From NCBI GenBank assembly GCA_045596905.1, contig JAZODG010000045.1, positions 1 to 54,482 of the forward strand: a DNA stretch of 54,482 nt, in the 5' to 3' direction. Both the position numbers and the translations under genes were made by a program. The DNA comes from RGIG1681 sp045596905. GTDB lineage: Bacteria > Bacillota > Clostridia > Christensenellales > UBA1242. Shown here in pieces: positions 1 through 8,257 of this stretch; within the stretch, counting starts at the first letter, position 1, and each line of letters begins with the position of its first letter. A model generated the notes under the pieces. It was not told the DNA's origin and did no database searches. It saw only the letters and a list, made by a program, of their open reading frames with translations.

Positions 1-1392
1 GCATTGGAGACCTTTGTGACAAAGTTCCATTCTTTCATCAAAGATTTTCCAGAATTTATCCATATTTCTGTCTGCTGAAAGGGCAATATCAATAAGGTTT
101 ACGGTTACAACGCCTTGGTTGAAACGTCCATAATATTTTGCTTGGCCGTTTTCGTCAACATAAGGTGTTAAGAAGCTTCTGCAACCCATGCAGGTGTAGC
201 AGTGGCCGTCACCGTTCTTGTCAACTTTAAGTTCAAGCATTTTCTTTTCAGAGATATAGTCAGGAACCATTCTCTTTGCTGTGCATTTTGCAGCAAGTTC
301 TGTTAAATAATAATATTCACTATCTTCATGAATGTTTTGTTCTTCTAAAACATAAATGAGTTTTGGGAATGCTGGAGTAATATAAACACCTTTTTGATTT
401 TTAACACCTTGAATTCTTTGTTTGAGTGTTTCTTCAATCATGATTGCAAGGTCTTTCTTTTCTTGTTCGTTTCTAGCTTCGCCAAGATACATGAACACTG
501 TGATGAATGGTGCTTGACCATTTGTTGTCATGAGTGTTACAACTTGATATTGGATTGTTTGAATACCACGGTTAATTTCTTCACGAACCTTTGATTCAAC
601 AACTTGATTGAGTTGTTCTTCTGAAACGTCGATTCCAAGTTCTTTGAACTCTTTTTCAGTGTTTCTTCTAAACTTTTTTCTTGAAACGTCAACGAATGGT
701 GCAAGGTGGGTGAGTGTGATTGATTGTCCACCATATTGGTTACTAGCAACTTGCGCAATGATTTGTGTTGCGATGTTACAAGCTGTTGAGAAAGAATGTG
801 GTCTTTCAATCATTGTGCCTGAAATAACTGTTCCGTTTTGGAGCATGTCTTCAAGGTTAACAAGGTCACAGTTGTGCATTCTTTGTGCAAAATAGTCTGC
901 ATCATGGAAATGAATGAGACCTTCTTTGTGAGCCTTCCACACATCTTCAGGAACCAAGAATCTTTCGCAAAGGTCTTTTGAAACTTCACCAGCCATATAG
1001 TCTCTTTGAACACTATTGATTGTTGGGTTCTTGTTTGAGTTTTCTTGTTTAACTTCTTCGTTATTGCAATCAATAAGTGACAAGATTTGTTTGTCGGTTG
1101 AGTTGTTCTTTCTTGCCAAGGCTCTTTGGTAACGATATGTTATATAGTTTCTTGCAACTTGAAAGGCACCTTGTTGCATGATTTGGTTTTCAACCAAGTC
1201 TTGAACTTCTTCAACGGTTTCGGTTCTGCGTGTTTTTTTGCAGTGTGCTTCAACGTTTTTTGCAATTTCATCGATTTGTTCTTGTTTGAGTCTAAGCTTT
1301 TCGTCAACAGACAAATTTGCCTTGGTAACGGCATTGATGATTTTGTTTAAATCAAAAACCTGTTCTTCTCCACTTCTTTTAATAATTTTCAT
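1..1392 (-). CDS. nrdD: Anaerobic ribonucleoside-triphosphate reductase, N-terminal part (runs off window)
   Basis: Class III ribonucleotide reductase, which makes deoxyribonucleotides under anaerobic conditions using a glycyl radical installed by NrdG. I translated the open minus-strand frame, which has no stop before the window edge: 464 residues are visible. The first ~95 residues form an ATP-cone regulatory domain (KRSGEEQVFDLNKI, then EEVQDLVENQIM). The NrdD core follows (PTINSVQRDYMAGE, GLIHFHDADYF, NCDLVNLEDML, SNQYGGQS), with the cysteine-containing CMGCRSFL near residue 400. The glycyl-radical loop and C-terminal zinc site lie outside the window. The start ATG is set by an AGGAGG box (1401-1406) 8 nt upstream. 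Expression is probably under NrdR control (see the operator entry). Confidence 0.95.
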   Translation of the reverse strand, partial: MKIIKRSGEEQVFDLNKIINAVTKANLSVDEKLRLKQEQIDEIAKNVEAHCKKTRRTETVEEVQDLVENQIMQQGAFQVARNYITYRYQRALARKNNSTDKQILSLIDCNNEEVKQENSNKNPTINSVQRDYMAGEVSKDLCERFLVPEDVWKAHKEGLIHFHDADYFAQRMHNCDLVNLEDMLQNGTVISGTMIERPHSFSTACNIATQIIAQVASNQYGGQSITLTHLAPFVDVSRKKFRRNTEKEFKELGIDVSEEQLNQVVESKVREEINRGIQTIQYQVVTLMTTNGQAPFITVFMYLGEARNEQEKKDLAIMIEETLKQRIQGVKNQKGVYITPAFPKLIYVLEEQNIHEDSEYYYLTELAAKCTAKRMVPDYISEKKMLELKVDKNGDGHCYTCMGCRSFLTPYVDENGQAKYYGRFNQGVVTVNLIDIALSADRNMDKFWKIFDERMELCHKGLQC

Positions 1393-1416
1393 GCGTGTGT
1401 CCTCCTGCATAGTTTG

Positions 1417-1476
1417 CAACTATATTTTGTGTGCGTTTACGCTTCCGATAATACAATATCTTGTGTGTGGTGGCAA
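1417..1476 (-). promoter_or_regulatory. nrdD promoter with two NrdR-box-like operators
   Basis: Reading the minus strand, TTGCCA (1471-1476) and TATTAT (1448-1453) are separated by exactly 17 bp. A 16-bp element at 1451-1466 (core CAATATCTTGTGT on the plus strand) overlaps the -10 and spacer. A second at 1417-1432 (core CTATATTTTGTGT) lies just downstream of the expected transcription start. Both fit the published NrdR box pattern acaCwAtATaTwGtgT. Their start-to-start distance is 34 bp, slightly more than the usual 31-32. Occupancy would block RNA polymerase, so NrdR repression of nrdD is the natural inference. Confidence 0.75.
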
Positions 1477-1775
1477 AGCAAAGCAACAACATTTTGTGTT
1501 TTTTGGTTATTTTGCATAAAAATAAAGATTTTCAAAAAAAGGGCAATTTTTACTTGATTTGGTTGCAAAATATTATAAATTAAGCGTTTGCAAGATTCGA
1601 TTGTTTACAAAGTATAACAGTTGTGTTGTTCATTATAAAAATAACGAATAATATTTGATGCGTTTATAAAAAAATCTTAACACCCAATATCTTGTGTTGA
1701 ATGGGACAGAATCATACAAGGCTAGCTTAAAAAGATGAAAAATAAATTTTATTGTCAATTTCGCTGTTAGTTTGT
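1467..1775. other. Intergenic region with a third isolated NrdR-like box
   Basis: About 300 bases between nrdD and the lipoprotein promoter with no credible gene. It is AT-rich. The only notable element is 1682-1697, whose 13-nt core is identical to that of the nrdD operator at 1454-1466 (CAATATCTTGTGT). No good partner box is visible about 31 bp away. It may help NrdR loop or regulate something else, or be a chance or duplicated copy. Confidence 0.4.
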
Positions 1776-1804
1776 TTGATATTTTCAAATGTTTTTTTTA
1801 TAAT
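1776..1804 (+). promoter_or_regulatory. Promoter of the Ig-like lipoprotein gene
   Basis: TTGATA (1776-1781), 17-bp spacer, perfect TATAAT (1799-1804). It predicts a start near 1811 and a ~37-nt leader ending in an AAGGA box (1836-1840). Confidence 0.75.
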
Positions 1805-1847
1805 AAAATTGAATTATTTTAATCACAATATATATAAGGAATATACT

Positions 1848-4271
1848 ATGAAGATAAAAAGAATATTTTTAAGTTTTATATTAGTGCTGTCGCTTGTATG
1901 TTTTTCGGCATGTAAGAAAAAGACTGATGATGATACAACAACTCCAGCAAAAACAAGCCCAACTGTTACGGTTTCGGTTTTGAATACAAAAGTTTATATT
2001 GGCGATGTTCTTTCAAGTGTTGAACTTGTGACAGAAACAACCGATACTCCGGGTGTTGTTACTTGGGATAATCCAACATATGCATTTGTTGCCGGTGACA
2101 ACGTTTGTGCTTGGACATTCACACCAACAGACACAGCAACTTATTCAACAAAGTCGGGCTCAATTACATTAACTGCTGTTGAGAGACCTGTTGAACCAGA
2201 GATTATAGTTTCTATTGCTGACGGAACATATTATGAAGGACAAAAACTTTCAAATGTTCCACTTGAATATACTCCTTCAGATATTTCAGGTACACTTTCT
2301 TGGGTGAATCCAAATCAAGTTCTTACCTTGGGTGAAAATGAATGCTTGTGGAGATTTATTCCAACAGATCAAGAAAGATTTGCAACTATTATGGATATGA
2401 TAACAATTGAAACTTCTTCGCAATATCTTTCAGCAATAACCGTAAAAGTTAACCCAACAAAAATGACAGGTTACGAATATCTTGATGAATTTGATGACAC
2501 TGGCATGATTCTTGAACTTGTTTATAACGCCGGCAGAAGAGTTGAGCTTACTGAAGGTTGGACAATTTCTTATCCTGAATCAAGAGATTACCTTGTTGCA
2601 GGAAACAACTTAATGACAATTTCTTATGCAGGAAAAACTTGCACATTAAATGTTCGTGACGTTGCAAAACTTGAAGTTGATGAACCAACATTTGTGACAA
2701 AGACTTATAATGGTTCAGCTCAAACCGTTGAAGTTGCAACAAATGCATCTGCAAACTTCACTTATGATACAGCCACAACTTACACAAACGCAAACCCTTC
2801 AGGTTATCAAATTTCCGTTTCGCTTGTTGACGAAAACAACTATAAATGGAAAAACAATGAAGGAAAAACAATTGTAGTTCCATTTGTGATTAATAAAACA
2901 AACCTTACATTTGTTGAACATGACTATACAGCAGATTATGACGGAGAAGAACACGCAGCATATGTTGAAACAACTGGAGAGTGCACAATATATTATGCTG
3001 AAGAGTCATTGAATCAATCAAATTATGACACAGTTGGTGACACTGAGCTTATCAAGTTCACTGACGTTATTGAAGATAAAGTTATTTATTATTATATTGT
3101 TAGCCAAAACTATTTTGATGTTTCAGGCGATTTGGTTGTTAACATTAGACCACAAACTGGCGCATTCACTTTGCCATATTGTTACACAATTGAAACAGGT
3201 GAGCCGGTTGAATATCCAAGAGAATATATCACATTAAAAGATGCTGCTGGAAATACACTTCCTACTGATGAAGTTGCACTCACATACTATATATCATATT
3301 CAAATACAACATTGACATCGTTCTCAAATAGTGGTGCTGAAACAAAAGGTGGTGCACCTGCTGACAAGAGCAATGTGCCTTATGAAGTGCATGTTGTGTA
3401 TACAAGCAAAAACATTGTGGCTGAAGCAATTGCATTCTTGTTTATTGATAATCCAAAGAGTGATTTCTATGCTGCAGCTGGGCAATCTGCATTTGCATTC
3501 AAGGCTGACCCTGTTGAATATGGTTCAACTGAACTTTGTGAATATTATGTTGAGTTTAAACCTGAAACAAATGAAACAACTGGGTTGTTAGAAATCAAAT
3601 ATAATATCAAGCTTGGAAAGGGAACAAACAAAAACAGCACAGGCGTTTTGATCAATGAACAAGGAACTTATAAACTTGTTGATGACAATGGTTCAAAATA
3701 CACAATCACATCTTATAAAAATAAAGGTGGAGATGATGAAAATCCAGACAGTGTGACCATCACTGAGCTTGATTTAACTCTTGAAAAATGGATTATTCCA
3801 GACTATTTGGGAACATTTGCTCTTCAATCTATTCCAGACGAAGAAACTACATATGAAGAGAAAAACAGTTATATTACACTTTATAACGACCACGGAACAA
3901 TCAGATTTATATTTGAATATAACCTAGTGAAGGTTGACCTTACAGATGGAGAGTATAAAGGTGGACATGACATATTCTACGGTATAGCAGAGTATGAACT
4001 TATTTCAGATTATGGTTGGAAACATAATCTCTATTGTTATGTTGCTCCAGAGTCAGCTGAATATTACACAGCAGGAACAAAAGTTTCGTTTGTAATTAAT
4101 TGGTGGACAACAAATATTGATGACTCTGTATGTGTGAACCCACAAGACTTTGTTGTTATTGAAAAGAATAATGGTCTTGAAGATATTGTTGGTTTTGGTA
4201 TGTCTAGTGCCCTTGTTGGTGAGTTGACATATACAGACCCAATCAACCCATTTGTTAAAGTTGAAGAATAG
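1848..4271 (+). CDS. Large Ig-like-domain surface lipoprotein
   Basis: Predicted 807-residue exported lipoprotein. The start is placed at the ATG at 1848 because AAGGA lies 7 nt upstream and this gives a classical lipoprotein signal: MKIKRIF, a hydrophobic stretch, then FSAC followed by KKKTDDD, with the Cys around residue 22 as lipid anchor. The open frame extends further upstream but past the promoter. After a Thr/Pro linker come two similar ~80-residue beta-rich repeats, each carrying a W(D/V)NP element and a later (T/I)PTD element. Then comes a YAGKTCTLNV Ig-like segment and an MBG-like segment (KTYNGSAQTVEV). The remaining ~400 residues are unassigned. Monocistronic, closed by a strong hairpin. 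Probably a cell-surface binding or structural protein; no enzymatic motif seen. Confidence 0.8.
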   Translation: MKIKRIFLSFILVLSLVCFSACKKKTDDDTTTPAKTSPTVTVSVLNTKVYIGDVLSSVELVTETTDTPGVVTWDNPTYAFVAGDNVCAWTFTPTDTATYSTKSGSITLTAVERPVEPEIIVSIADGTYYEGQKLSNVPLEYTPSDISGTLSWVNPNQVLTLGENECLWRFIPTDQERFATIMDMITIETSSQYLSAITVKVNPTKMTGYEYLDEFDDTGMILELVYNAGRRVELTEGWTISYPESRDYLVAGNNLMTISYAGKTCTLNVRDVAKLEVDEPTFVTKTYNGSAQTVEVATNASANFTYDTATTYTNANPSGYQISVSLVDENNYKWKNNEGKTIVVPFVINKTNLTFVEHDYTADYDGEEHAAYVETTGECTIYYAEESLNQSNYDTVGDTELIKFTDVIEDKVIYYYIVSQNYFDVSGDLVVNIRPQTGAFTLPYCYTIETGEPVEYPREYITLKDAAGNTLPTDEVALTYYISYSNTTLTSFSNSGAETKGGAPADKSNVPYEVHVVYTSKNIVAEAIAFLFIDNPKSDFYAAAGQSAFAFKADPVEYGSTELCEYYVEFKPETNETTGLLEIKYNIKLGKGTNKNSTGVLINEQGTYKLVDDNGSKYTITSYKNKGGDDENPDSVTITELDLTLEKWIIPDYLGTFALQSIPDEETTYEEKNSYITLYNDHGTIRFIFEYNLVKVDLTDGEYKGGHDIFYGIAEYELISDYGWKHNLYCYVAPESAEYYTAGTKVSFVINWWTTNIDDSVCVNPQDFVVIEKNNGLEDIVGFGMSSALVGELTYTDPINPFVKVEE

Positions 4272-4277
4272 ACACAA

Positions 4278-4308
4278 AAAAAGACAGATTTCAAATCTGT
4301 CTTTTTGT
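4278..4308. terminator. Bidirectional terminator between lipoprotein and SDR genes
   Basis: Near-perfect inverted repeat: AAAAAGACAGAT pairs with ATCTGTCTTTTT across a 5-nt loop. A-tract on one side and T-tract on the other serve the two convergent genes. Confidence 0.85.
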
Positions 4309-4312
4309 TTGA

Positions 4313-5047
4313 TTAAAATCTTGAAACTCCACCAGTTACTTGCAAAACTTCGCCTGTAATAAATGAGCTTTCGTCACTAGCTAAGAAGAATATTGCATTT
4401 GCGACGTCGTTTGGATTGCCAAGCCTGTCAAGTGGGGTTGAATCGATTATGCAATCTTTGTCAATATTTGAAAGATTGCTGGTCATTTTGGTTTCAATGC
4501 AACCAGGCGCAACAGCGTTGATTCTGATAAATGGAGCATATTCAACAGCAAGTGATTTGGTTAGGCCGATGATTCCGGCTTTGCAAGCTGAATAAACTGA
4601 TTCAAGACTGCCACCAGAAACGCCATAGATTGATGAAACATTGACGATAGAACCGTGTTTTTGTTCCATAAAATATTTAAGAATGGCTTTGTTAAAAAGG
4701 ATTGTGCCACGAAGGTTTATATTGATGATTTCGTCAATAGTTTCAGTTGGTTTGTCAATAAGCATTTGAACAGGTTCTGCCTTTCCTGCGCAAGCCACAA
4801 AACAGTCAATATATTCAAACTCTTTTGAAACTGCACCGATAAAAGAAAGAATATTGCTTTCATTTGATTGGTCACAAGGTAGTGCTAAAACTTCAACGCC
4901 ATATCCCTTTAGTTTTTCAATAAAATCTGTGTCAAAGGTGTTGAGATAGGTCAGTGCAACATTATATCCGTTTTGAGCAAATTTTTCTGCTGTTGCTTTG
5001 CCGATATCTCCAAATCCACCTGAAATAATCACGCTTTTTCTAATCAT
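4313..5047 (-). CDS. SDR-family oxidoreductase (FabG-like)
   Basis: NAD(P)-dependent short-chain dehydrogenase, 244 residues. It has a Rossmann glycine motif in the form GGFGDIG (usual form TGxxxGIG), then CAGKAEP in place of NNAG, NVSSIYG for the catalytic Ser, and YSACK for the Tyr/Lys pair. A conserved NAVAPGCIETKM segment and a C-terminal FITGEVLQVTGG are also present. This end resembles 3-oxoacyl-ACP reductase FabG, but substrate cannot be assigned. Two in-frame starts exist. I prefer the ATG at 5047 because GGAG lies 6 nt before it, whereas the ATG at 5059 contains that GGAG. It overlaps the end of coaE, so the two are translationally coupled. Confidence 0.85.
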   Translation of the reverse strand: MIRKSVIISGGFGDIGKATAEKFAQNGYNVALTYLNTFDTDFIEKLKGYGVEVLALPCDQSNESNILSFIGAVSKEFEYIDCFVACAGKAEPVQMLIDKPTETIDEIININLRGTILFNKAILKYFMEQKHGSIVNVSSIYGVSGGSLESVYSACKAGIIGLTKSLAVEYAPFIRINAVAPGCIETKMTSNLSNIDKDCIIDSTPLDRLGNPNDVANAIFFLASDESSFITGEVLQVTGGVSRF

Positions 5048-5615
5048 GTTTTTCTCCATAAGTTTGAATTGTTTTTATGAGAGCATCAAAATCTATCTGC
5101 TCTGAGTTGTTTATGGTTATGTCAAAAACAAGGTCGTCATAGCCTTTTAAAGATGCATCTCTTTTTTGATAATATTCTTTTGTTATATTTTCTCTTTTTG
5201 CGGCTCTTGAAAATCTATCTTCAAAGCTTGATGTTACCAAGATTTTGACGTCACAAACTTCAAATTGTTTGAGCCATGGCAAAAGTGCATAGTCAAGGAT
5301 AATTGTTTTTCCTAAATTATTCTCAAGGGTTTCATCAAGAATCTCTTCCATTTTTGTTTGGCAAAACTGGTTTAGTTTGGTTAGTTTTTCTTTGTTATCA
5401 AAAACAATTTTTCCAAGTTGTTTTCTATTGAGAACGCCATTTTCAAAAATAGCTTCGCCAAATTCTTCTTTCAAAAAAGGCTTTGAATTTTCAGAATATA
5501 AAACGTCATGAGAAACCTTGTCGATTTCAACATGAATAGCGTTTAACTGGGTTGTTAGTTTTTCAGAAATATAGCTTTTTCCTGAACCTGATTTTCCTGT
5601 TATTCCTATAATCAT
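5040..5615 (-). CDS. coaE: Dephospho-CoA kinase
   Basis: ATP-dependent phosphorylation of the ribose 3'-OH of dephospho-CoA, the last step of coenzyme A synthesis. 191 residues, normal for the family. P-loop GITGKSGSGKS at residues 4-14, HVEIDKVSHDVL with the conserved Asp, RKQLGKIVF, a core strand containing ILDYALLP, and a lid-type segment (EDRFSRAAKREN). It heads a two-gene unit with the overlapping SDR downstream and has its own promoter. Confidence 0.93.
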   Translation of the reverse strand: MIIGITGKSGSGKSYISEKLTTQLNAIHVEIDKVSHDVLYSENSKPFLKEEFGEAIFENGVLNRKQLGKIVFDNKEKLTKLNQFCQTKMEEILDETLENNLGKTIILDYALLPWLKQFEVCDVKILVTSSFEDRFSRAAKRENITKEYYQKRDASLKGYDDLVFDITINNSEQIDFDALIKTIQTYGEKHD

Positions 5616-5637
5616 AATTTATCCTTTTACAAAATTT

Positions 5638-5666
5638 ATTGTAGCACTGTTTTTTTTATATCGCAA
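5638..5666 (-). promoter_or_regulatory. coaE promoter
   Basis: Minus strand TTGCGA (5661-5666), 17-bp spacer, TACAAT (5638-5643), about 20 nt before the coaE ATG. An AAAGGAT ribosome binding site follows. Confidence 0.7.
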
Positions 5667-5689
5667 CTTAAATAGAATATTTTATTTTG

Positions 5690-5718
5690 TTGCGTTATAT
5701 GGAAAAATGTTATAAAAT
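5690..5718 (+). promoter_or_regulatory. Promoter of the DUF308-like gene and possibly the first PIN-like module
   Basis: TTGCGT (5690-5695), 17-bp spacer, TAAAAT (5713-5718). The next terminator in this direction is at 7466, so the transcript could include three genes. Confidence 0.5.
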
Positions 5719-5737
5719 ATGTTTAAGTGGTGATATT

Positions 5738-6376
5738 ATGAAAGAATTAATTAAGAAAGAAAATATAAAATTAACATTATCTGCAACCATTTATTTGGTT
5801 TTGGGCGTGCTATTTTGCGTTTTTTTAAACCAAATGGTTGATTTTTCAGAGTCAGCAATCTGCTTTGTATTCTTGATTGCAGGTGCTGTGCTTTTGATTG
5901 TTTATGGATTGCTTCCAGCAGATGCAAAGATTTTTAAGGTGCTTGTTTATGCACTTGTTATGCTTATTGTGGGATTGCTTATATTGTTTGTTAGAAAGTT
6001 CTTTATTTTTGCACTTGCTGCAATTATTGCTTTTGGTGGCATTCAATCAATTATGGACGCTATTAAAGAAAAGAAAGAAAACAAGCCTTGGATAACACAA
6101 CTTGTTATTGGTTGTATTATTGTTGCGCTTGCGATTGCTGTTATTATTTTAAGTGGAACAAATACTGCAAAAAATATTATTGCAATATTCTTAGGAATCA
6201 CTTTTTTGATTGAATCAGTAATTGAAATCGTTGCACTTGTGAAGATTGTTAAATTAGCAAAGGCTCAAGAAAAGAATAAAGCTCAACTTTTAAAGCAGAC
6301 TGGAGAAGGTGATTTTAAACCAGAAGAGCCAGCTGAAGCAGAAGTTCAAACCGAAGTGACAGAAGAACAAAAATAG
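5738..6376 (+). CDS. DUF308/HdeD-like integral membrane protein
   Basis: 212 residues. The start at 5738 follows a GGTGAT box; the longer reading frame upstream overlaps the promoter. About six hydrophobic helices in three pairs fill residues 10-180, in the short-helix, short-loop layout of the DUF308 (HdeD-like) family. A hydrophilic Glu-rich tail (EEPAEAEVQTEVTEEQK) follows. Function is unknown; HdeD in enterobacteria is linked to acid resistance, but that should not be carried over. Only 18 nt separate it from the first PIN-like gene, so co-transcription is likely. Confidence 0.65.
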   Translation: MKELIKKENIKLTLSATIYLVLGVLFCVFLNQMVDFSESAICFVFLIAGAVLLIVYGLLPADAKIFKVLVYALVMLIVGLLILFVRKFFIFALAAIIAFGGIQSIMDAIKEKKENKPWITQLVIGCIIVALAIAVIILSGTNTAKNIIAIFLGITFLIESVIEIVALVKIVKLAKAQEKNKAQLLKQTGEGDFKPEEPAEAEVQTEVTEEQK

Positions 6377-6394
6377 TAAAAACGGAGAAGGTTT

Positions 6395-7231
6395 ATGCAA
6401 GGAAAGGCTAGTCAAACAAAAGGATCACTCAAAAATGAGAATAAACAAGTTTATTATGTTGACTCTAGCATAATTATTATCATGCAAAAAATCGACAAAA
6501 TCTTTGAAAAGGGTGGAAATGTTGAAGATGTTTATACATTCTTGATGCATGGCAAAAGAATGACAAGACAAAGTGCACAAACCCTTTATAAGAAGTTCTT
6601 GGGGATAAAAAGTGGTGAAGTTGTTTTTTGCATCACTCCAACCGTTTATAGAGAAACCATGCTTGATGCAAATATTAAAGACACACATGATTTTGTGAAA
6701 GATTACTGCAAGTTGGTTCTGCCAAATATCAACTCTGCAAGATTTGCAGAACTTGTTAAAACCGTAGCGAAAGAGCTTGAAGTTGTGCATTCGAAAAATG
6801 GACACAAGGGACTCAATCCAAACATAAAAGTAGTGAATGGTGTCAAAGTTGATGACAACCTTGAAGACAGGTTGATTTTGGCTGAAGCGATTGCATTTTC
6901 AATATTAGGAAGAAAAAATTTATCATTTATTGATTGCAGAAGAAAAATTGCAACTGAAATAGAAAACGGCAAAGAAGTTGTTGTTATTGGAAAACGATAT
7001 AGACAAAGCCAAGTTGGTCTTGGAAGAGATATTCCTATGGACTATGGTGACGATGGTTTGGTTGAGATATTTTTGCATTCAAACCACAACGATTTTGGAA
7101 GCAAACTTAGAGATAATAAAGACGTTAAATATGTTGCAGTGAAGCTTGATGAAATATTAGAAAAGATATTCAGTGGCAAGTCAAAATTAAAAGTTGTTAC
7201 ACCAAATGAAATGGAAAAAGAAGGGTGTTAA
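6395..7231 (+). CDS. PIN-like domain protein, copy A (putative nuclease; unrecognised family)
   Basis: 278 residues. I do not recognise a named family, but the layout resembles a PIN nuclease. A first beta strand ends in an Asp (VYYVDSS, D23), a helix carries a Glu (VYRETM, E87), a long helix starts with Asp (EDRLILAEAIAF, D158), and a following strand carries an acid (LSFIDC, D180). These match the four acidic metal-binding positions of PIN domains. The C-terminal ~90 residues (IFLHSN, DFGSKL, LKVVTPNEM) are conserved in the paralog at 8258 and may be an accessory domain. GGAG lies 7 nt before the ATG. It is followed after 10 nt by a small acidic gene, a layout like a toxin-antitoxin pair in toxin-first order. 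Nuclease activity and toxicity are inference. Confidence 0.6.
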   Translation: MQGKASQTKGSLKNENKQVYYVDSSIIIIMQKIDKIFEKGGNVEDVYTFLMHGKRMTRQSAQTLYKKFLGIKSGEVVFCITPTVYRETMLDANIKDTHDFVKDYCKLVLPNINSARFAELVKTVAKELEVVHSKNGHKGLNPNIKVVNGVKVDDNLEDRLILAEAIAFSILGRKNLSFIDCRRKIATEIENGKEVVVIGKRYRQSQVGLGRDIPMDYGDDGLVEIFLHSNHNDFGSKLRDNKDVKYVAVKLDEILEKIFSGKSKLKVVTPNEMEKEGC

Positions 7232-7241
7232 GGGGTGTGTT

Positions 7242-7460
7242 ATGGAAAAAGAAGAACTTGATAAAATCATCAATGAATTTGAACAAGAACTTGAAGACCT
7301 AAGCAAAAGAAGAGAAAAAAACTCTGAAAAATATAGTGCATTATCCGAAGAAGAACTGGTTGAGCAATTGACTGCAGACTATGAAATGATTTACAAAGAT
7401 GCTGTTTCAAGTGGAATGGATATTGAACCTGTTTCAGATGAAGAAGATGAAAATGAATAA
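7242..7460 (+). CDS. Small acidic partner protein, copy A
   Basis: 72 residues, very acidic (ends SDEEDENE) and predicted mostly helical. It is homologous to the protein at 9154: SALSEEELVEQL aligns with SSLSDEDLVDVI, and MIYKDAVSSG with DVYNDAAEQG. The start at 7242 is chosen because AAGGGG overlaps the stop of the upstream gene at normal spacing and this length matches the paralog. Size, charge and tight coupling to the PIN-like gene suggest an inhibitor or antitoxin. However, no DNA-binding domain is visible and the role is unproven. Confidence 0.6.
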   Translation: MEKEELDKIINEFEQELEDLSKRREKNSEKYSALSEEELVEQLTADYEMIYKDAVSSGMDIEPVSDEEDENE

Positions 7461-7465
7461 CAAAT

Positions 7466-7498
7466 AAAAACACGATGCAATATGCACCGTGTTTTTTA
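7466..7498. terminator. Terminator after module A, shared with the convergent membrane gene
   Basis: AAAACACGATGCA pairs with TGCACCGTGTTTT with one mismatch and a T-tract. It overlaps the stop codon of the convergent gene at 7496. Confidence 0.8.
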
Positions 7499-8125
7499 TT
7501 CGTCTTCTTCATAATAATCGCCAATGCCGTAGTCTCTTTGAATTTTTTGGCTGTATTTTTTAACGTGAACTTTTGCGTTGATTAGTCTATAGCATCTAAA
7601 GATTTGTCTTTTTATCGTTCGACGGTCGCTAATCAAGATTTCAAGCCCGTCCCAGGCAAACACCCAGCCTGCAACGTCAATAAGCATTCCGATTGCACCA
7701 TAGTCTGACAAGTGGAACATAATTTCAATAAACAGTAAGGCTAAACCAAAAATAAGCCAAATTAAACCGAATGTTGTTTTTCTTCTAAGTTTTTCTTTTA
7801 AAATAACAACTTCTTCAGCATTGTGGCGTTTTACAGCCTTTCTGATTCTCTGCTTTTCTTCATTGGTTGTTGGCTCTTCAGTGTGAATATCAATGGTGAT
7901 TTCATCATTGAGTGGAATTCCCGATTCACATTTATCAATATAAGAAGCAACTTGCTCATTCATAAGTTCATAAGTTAGGTATGAATATGGTGAGAAAAAC
8001 TCATCAGATTCTCTAAGACCAACGAAAATTTGAGCCCTGCCGTCTTTATCATAATCAATGTATTTTGCTTCCTTCATAACAGGATGCTTTTTTGCTTTTT
8101 TTATTTGTTGTTTTAAGTTGTTCAT
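7496..8125 (-). CDS. Two-helix membrane protein of unknown function
   Basis: 209 residues, no family recognised. The N-terminal ~115 residues are soluble and charged. Two hydrophobic helices follow (FGLIWLIFGLALLFIEIMF and GAIGMLIDVAGWVFAW), then a basic tail ending YYEEDE. The start at 8125 has AAGGAGA at good spacing. It sits between the two PIN-like modules on the opposite strand and has its own promoter, so it is probably a bystander. It is not duplicated with them. Confidence 0.6.
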   Translation of the reverse strand: MNNLKQQIKKAKKHPVMKEAKYIDYDKDGRAQIFVGLRESDEFFSPYSYLTYELMNEQVASYIDKCESGIPLNDEITIDIHTEEPTTNEEKQRIRKAVKRHNAEEVVILKEKLRRKTTFGLIWLIFGLALLFIEIMFHLSDYGAIGMLIDVAGWVFAWDGLEILISDRRTIKRQIFRCYRLINAKVHVKKYSQKIQRDYGIGDYYEEDE

Positions 8126-8143
8126 ATGTCTCCTTATGGTCAA

Positions 8144-8172
8144 ATTATACTATAAGTTTGTGCAAATTGCAA
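8144..8172 (-). promoter_or_regulatory. Promoter of the two-helix membrane gene
   Basis: Minus strand TTGCAA (8167-8172), 17 bp, TATAAT (8144-8149). It diverges from the module B promoter, whose -35 starts only 28 bp away. Confidence 0.75.
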
Positions 8173-8199
8173 TAATTATAGGAATATTAAAAATGCATA

Positions 8200-8228
8200 T
8201 TGACATCAAAAAATCAAAGTGCTATCAT
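8200..8228 (+). promoter_or_regulatory. Strong promoter of PIN-like module B
   Basis: Perfect TTGACA (8200-8205), 17 bp, TATCAT (8223-8228), followed by an unusually purine-rich ribosome binding region (GGGAGGGGGAG, 8245-8255). Both elements are near consensus, predicting high expression unless repressed. No clear palindromic operator was found. Confidence 0.8.
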
Positions 8229-8257
8229 GAAATTAACAAGAAGAGGGAGGGGGAGTT

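Noticed and set aside
1752..1847. Longer start for the Ig-like lipoprotein
   Set aside because: It overlaps the promoter and lacks a ribosome binding site; the ATG at 1848 gives a proper lipoprotein signal peptide.
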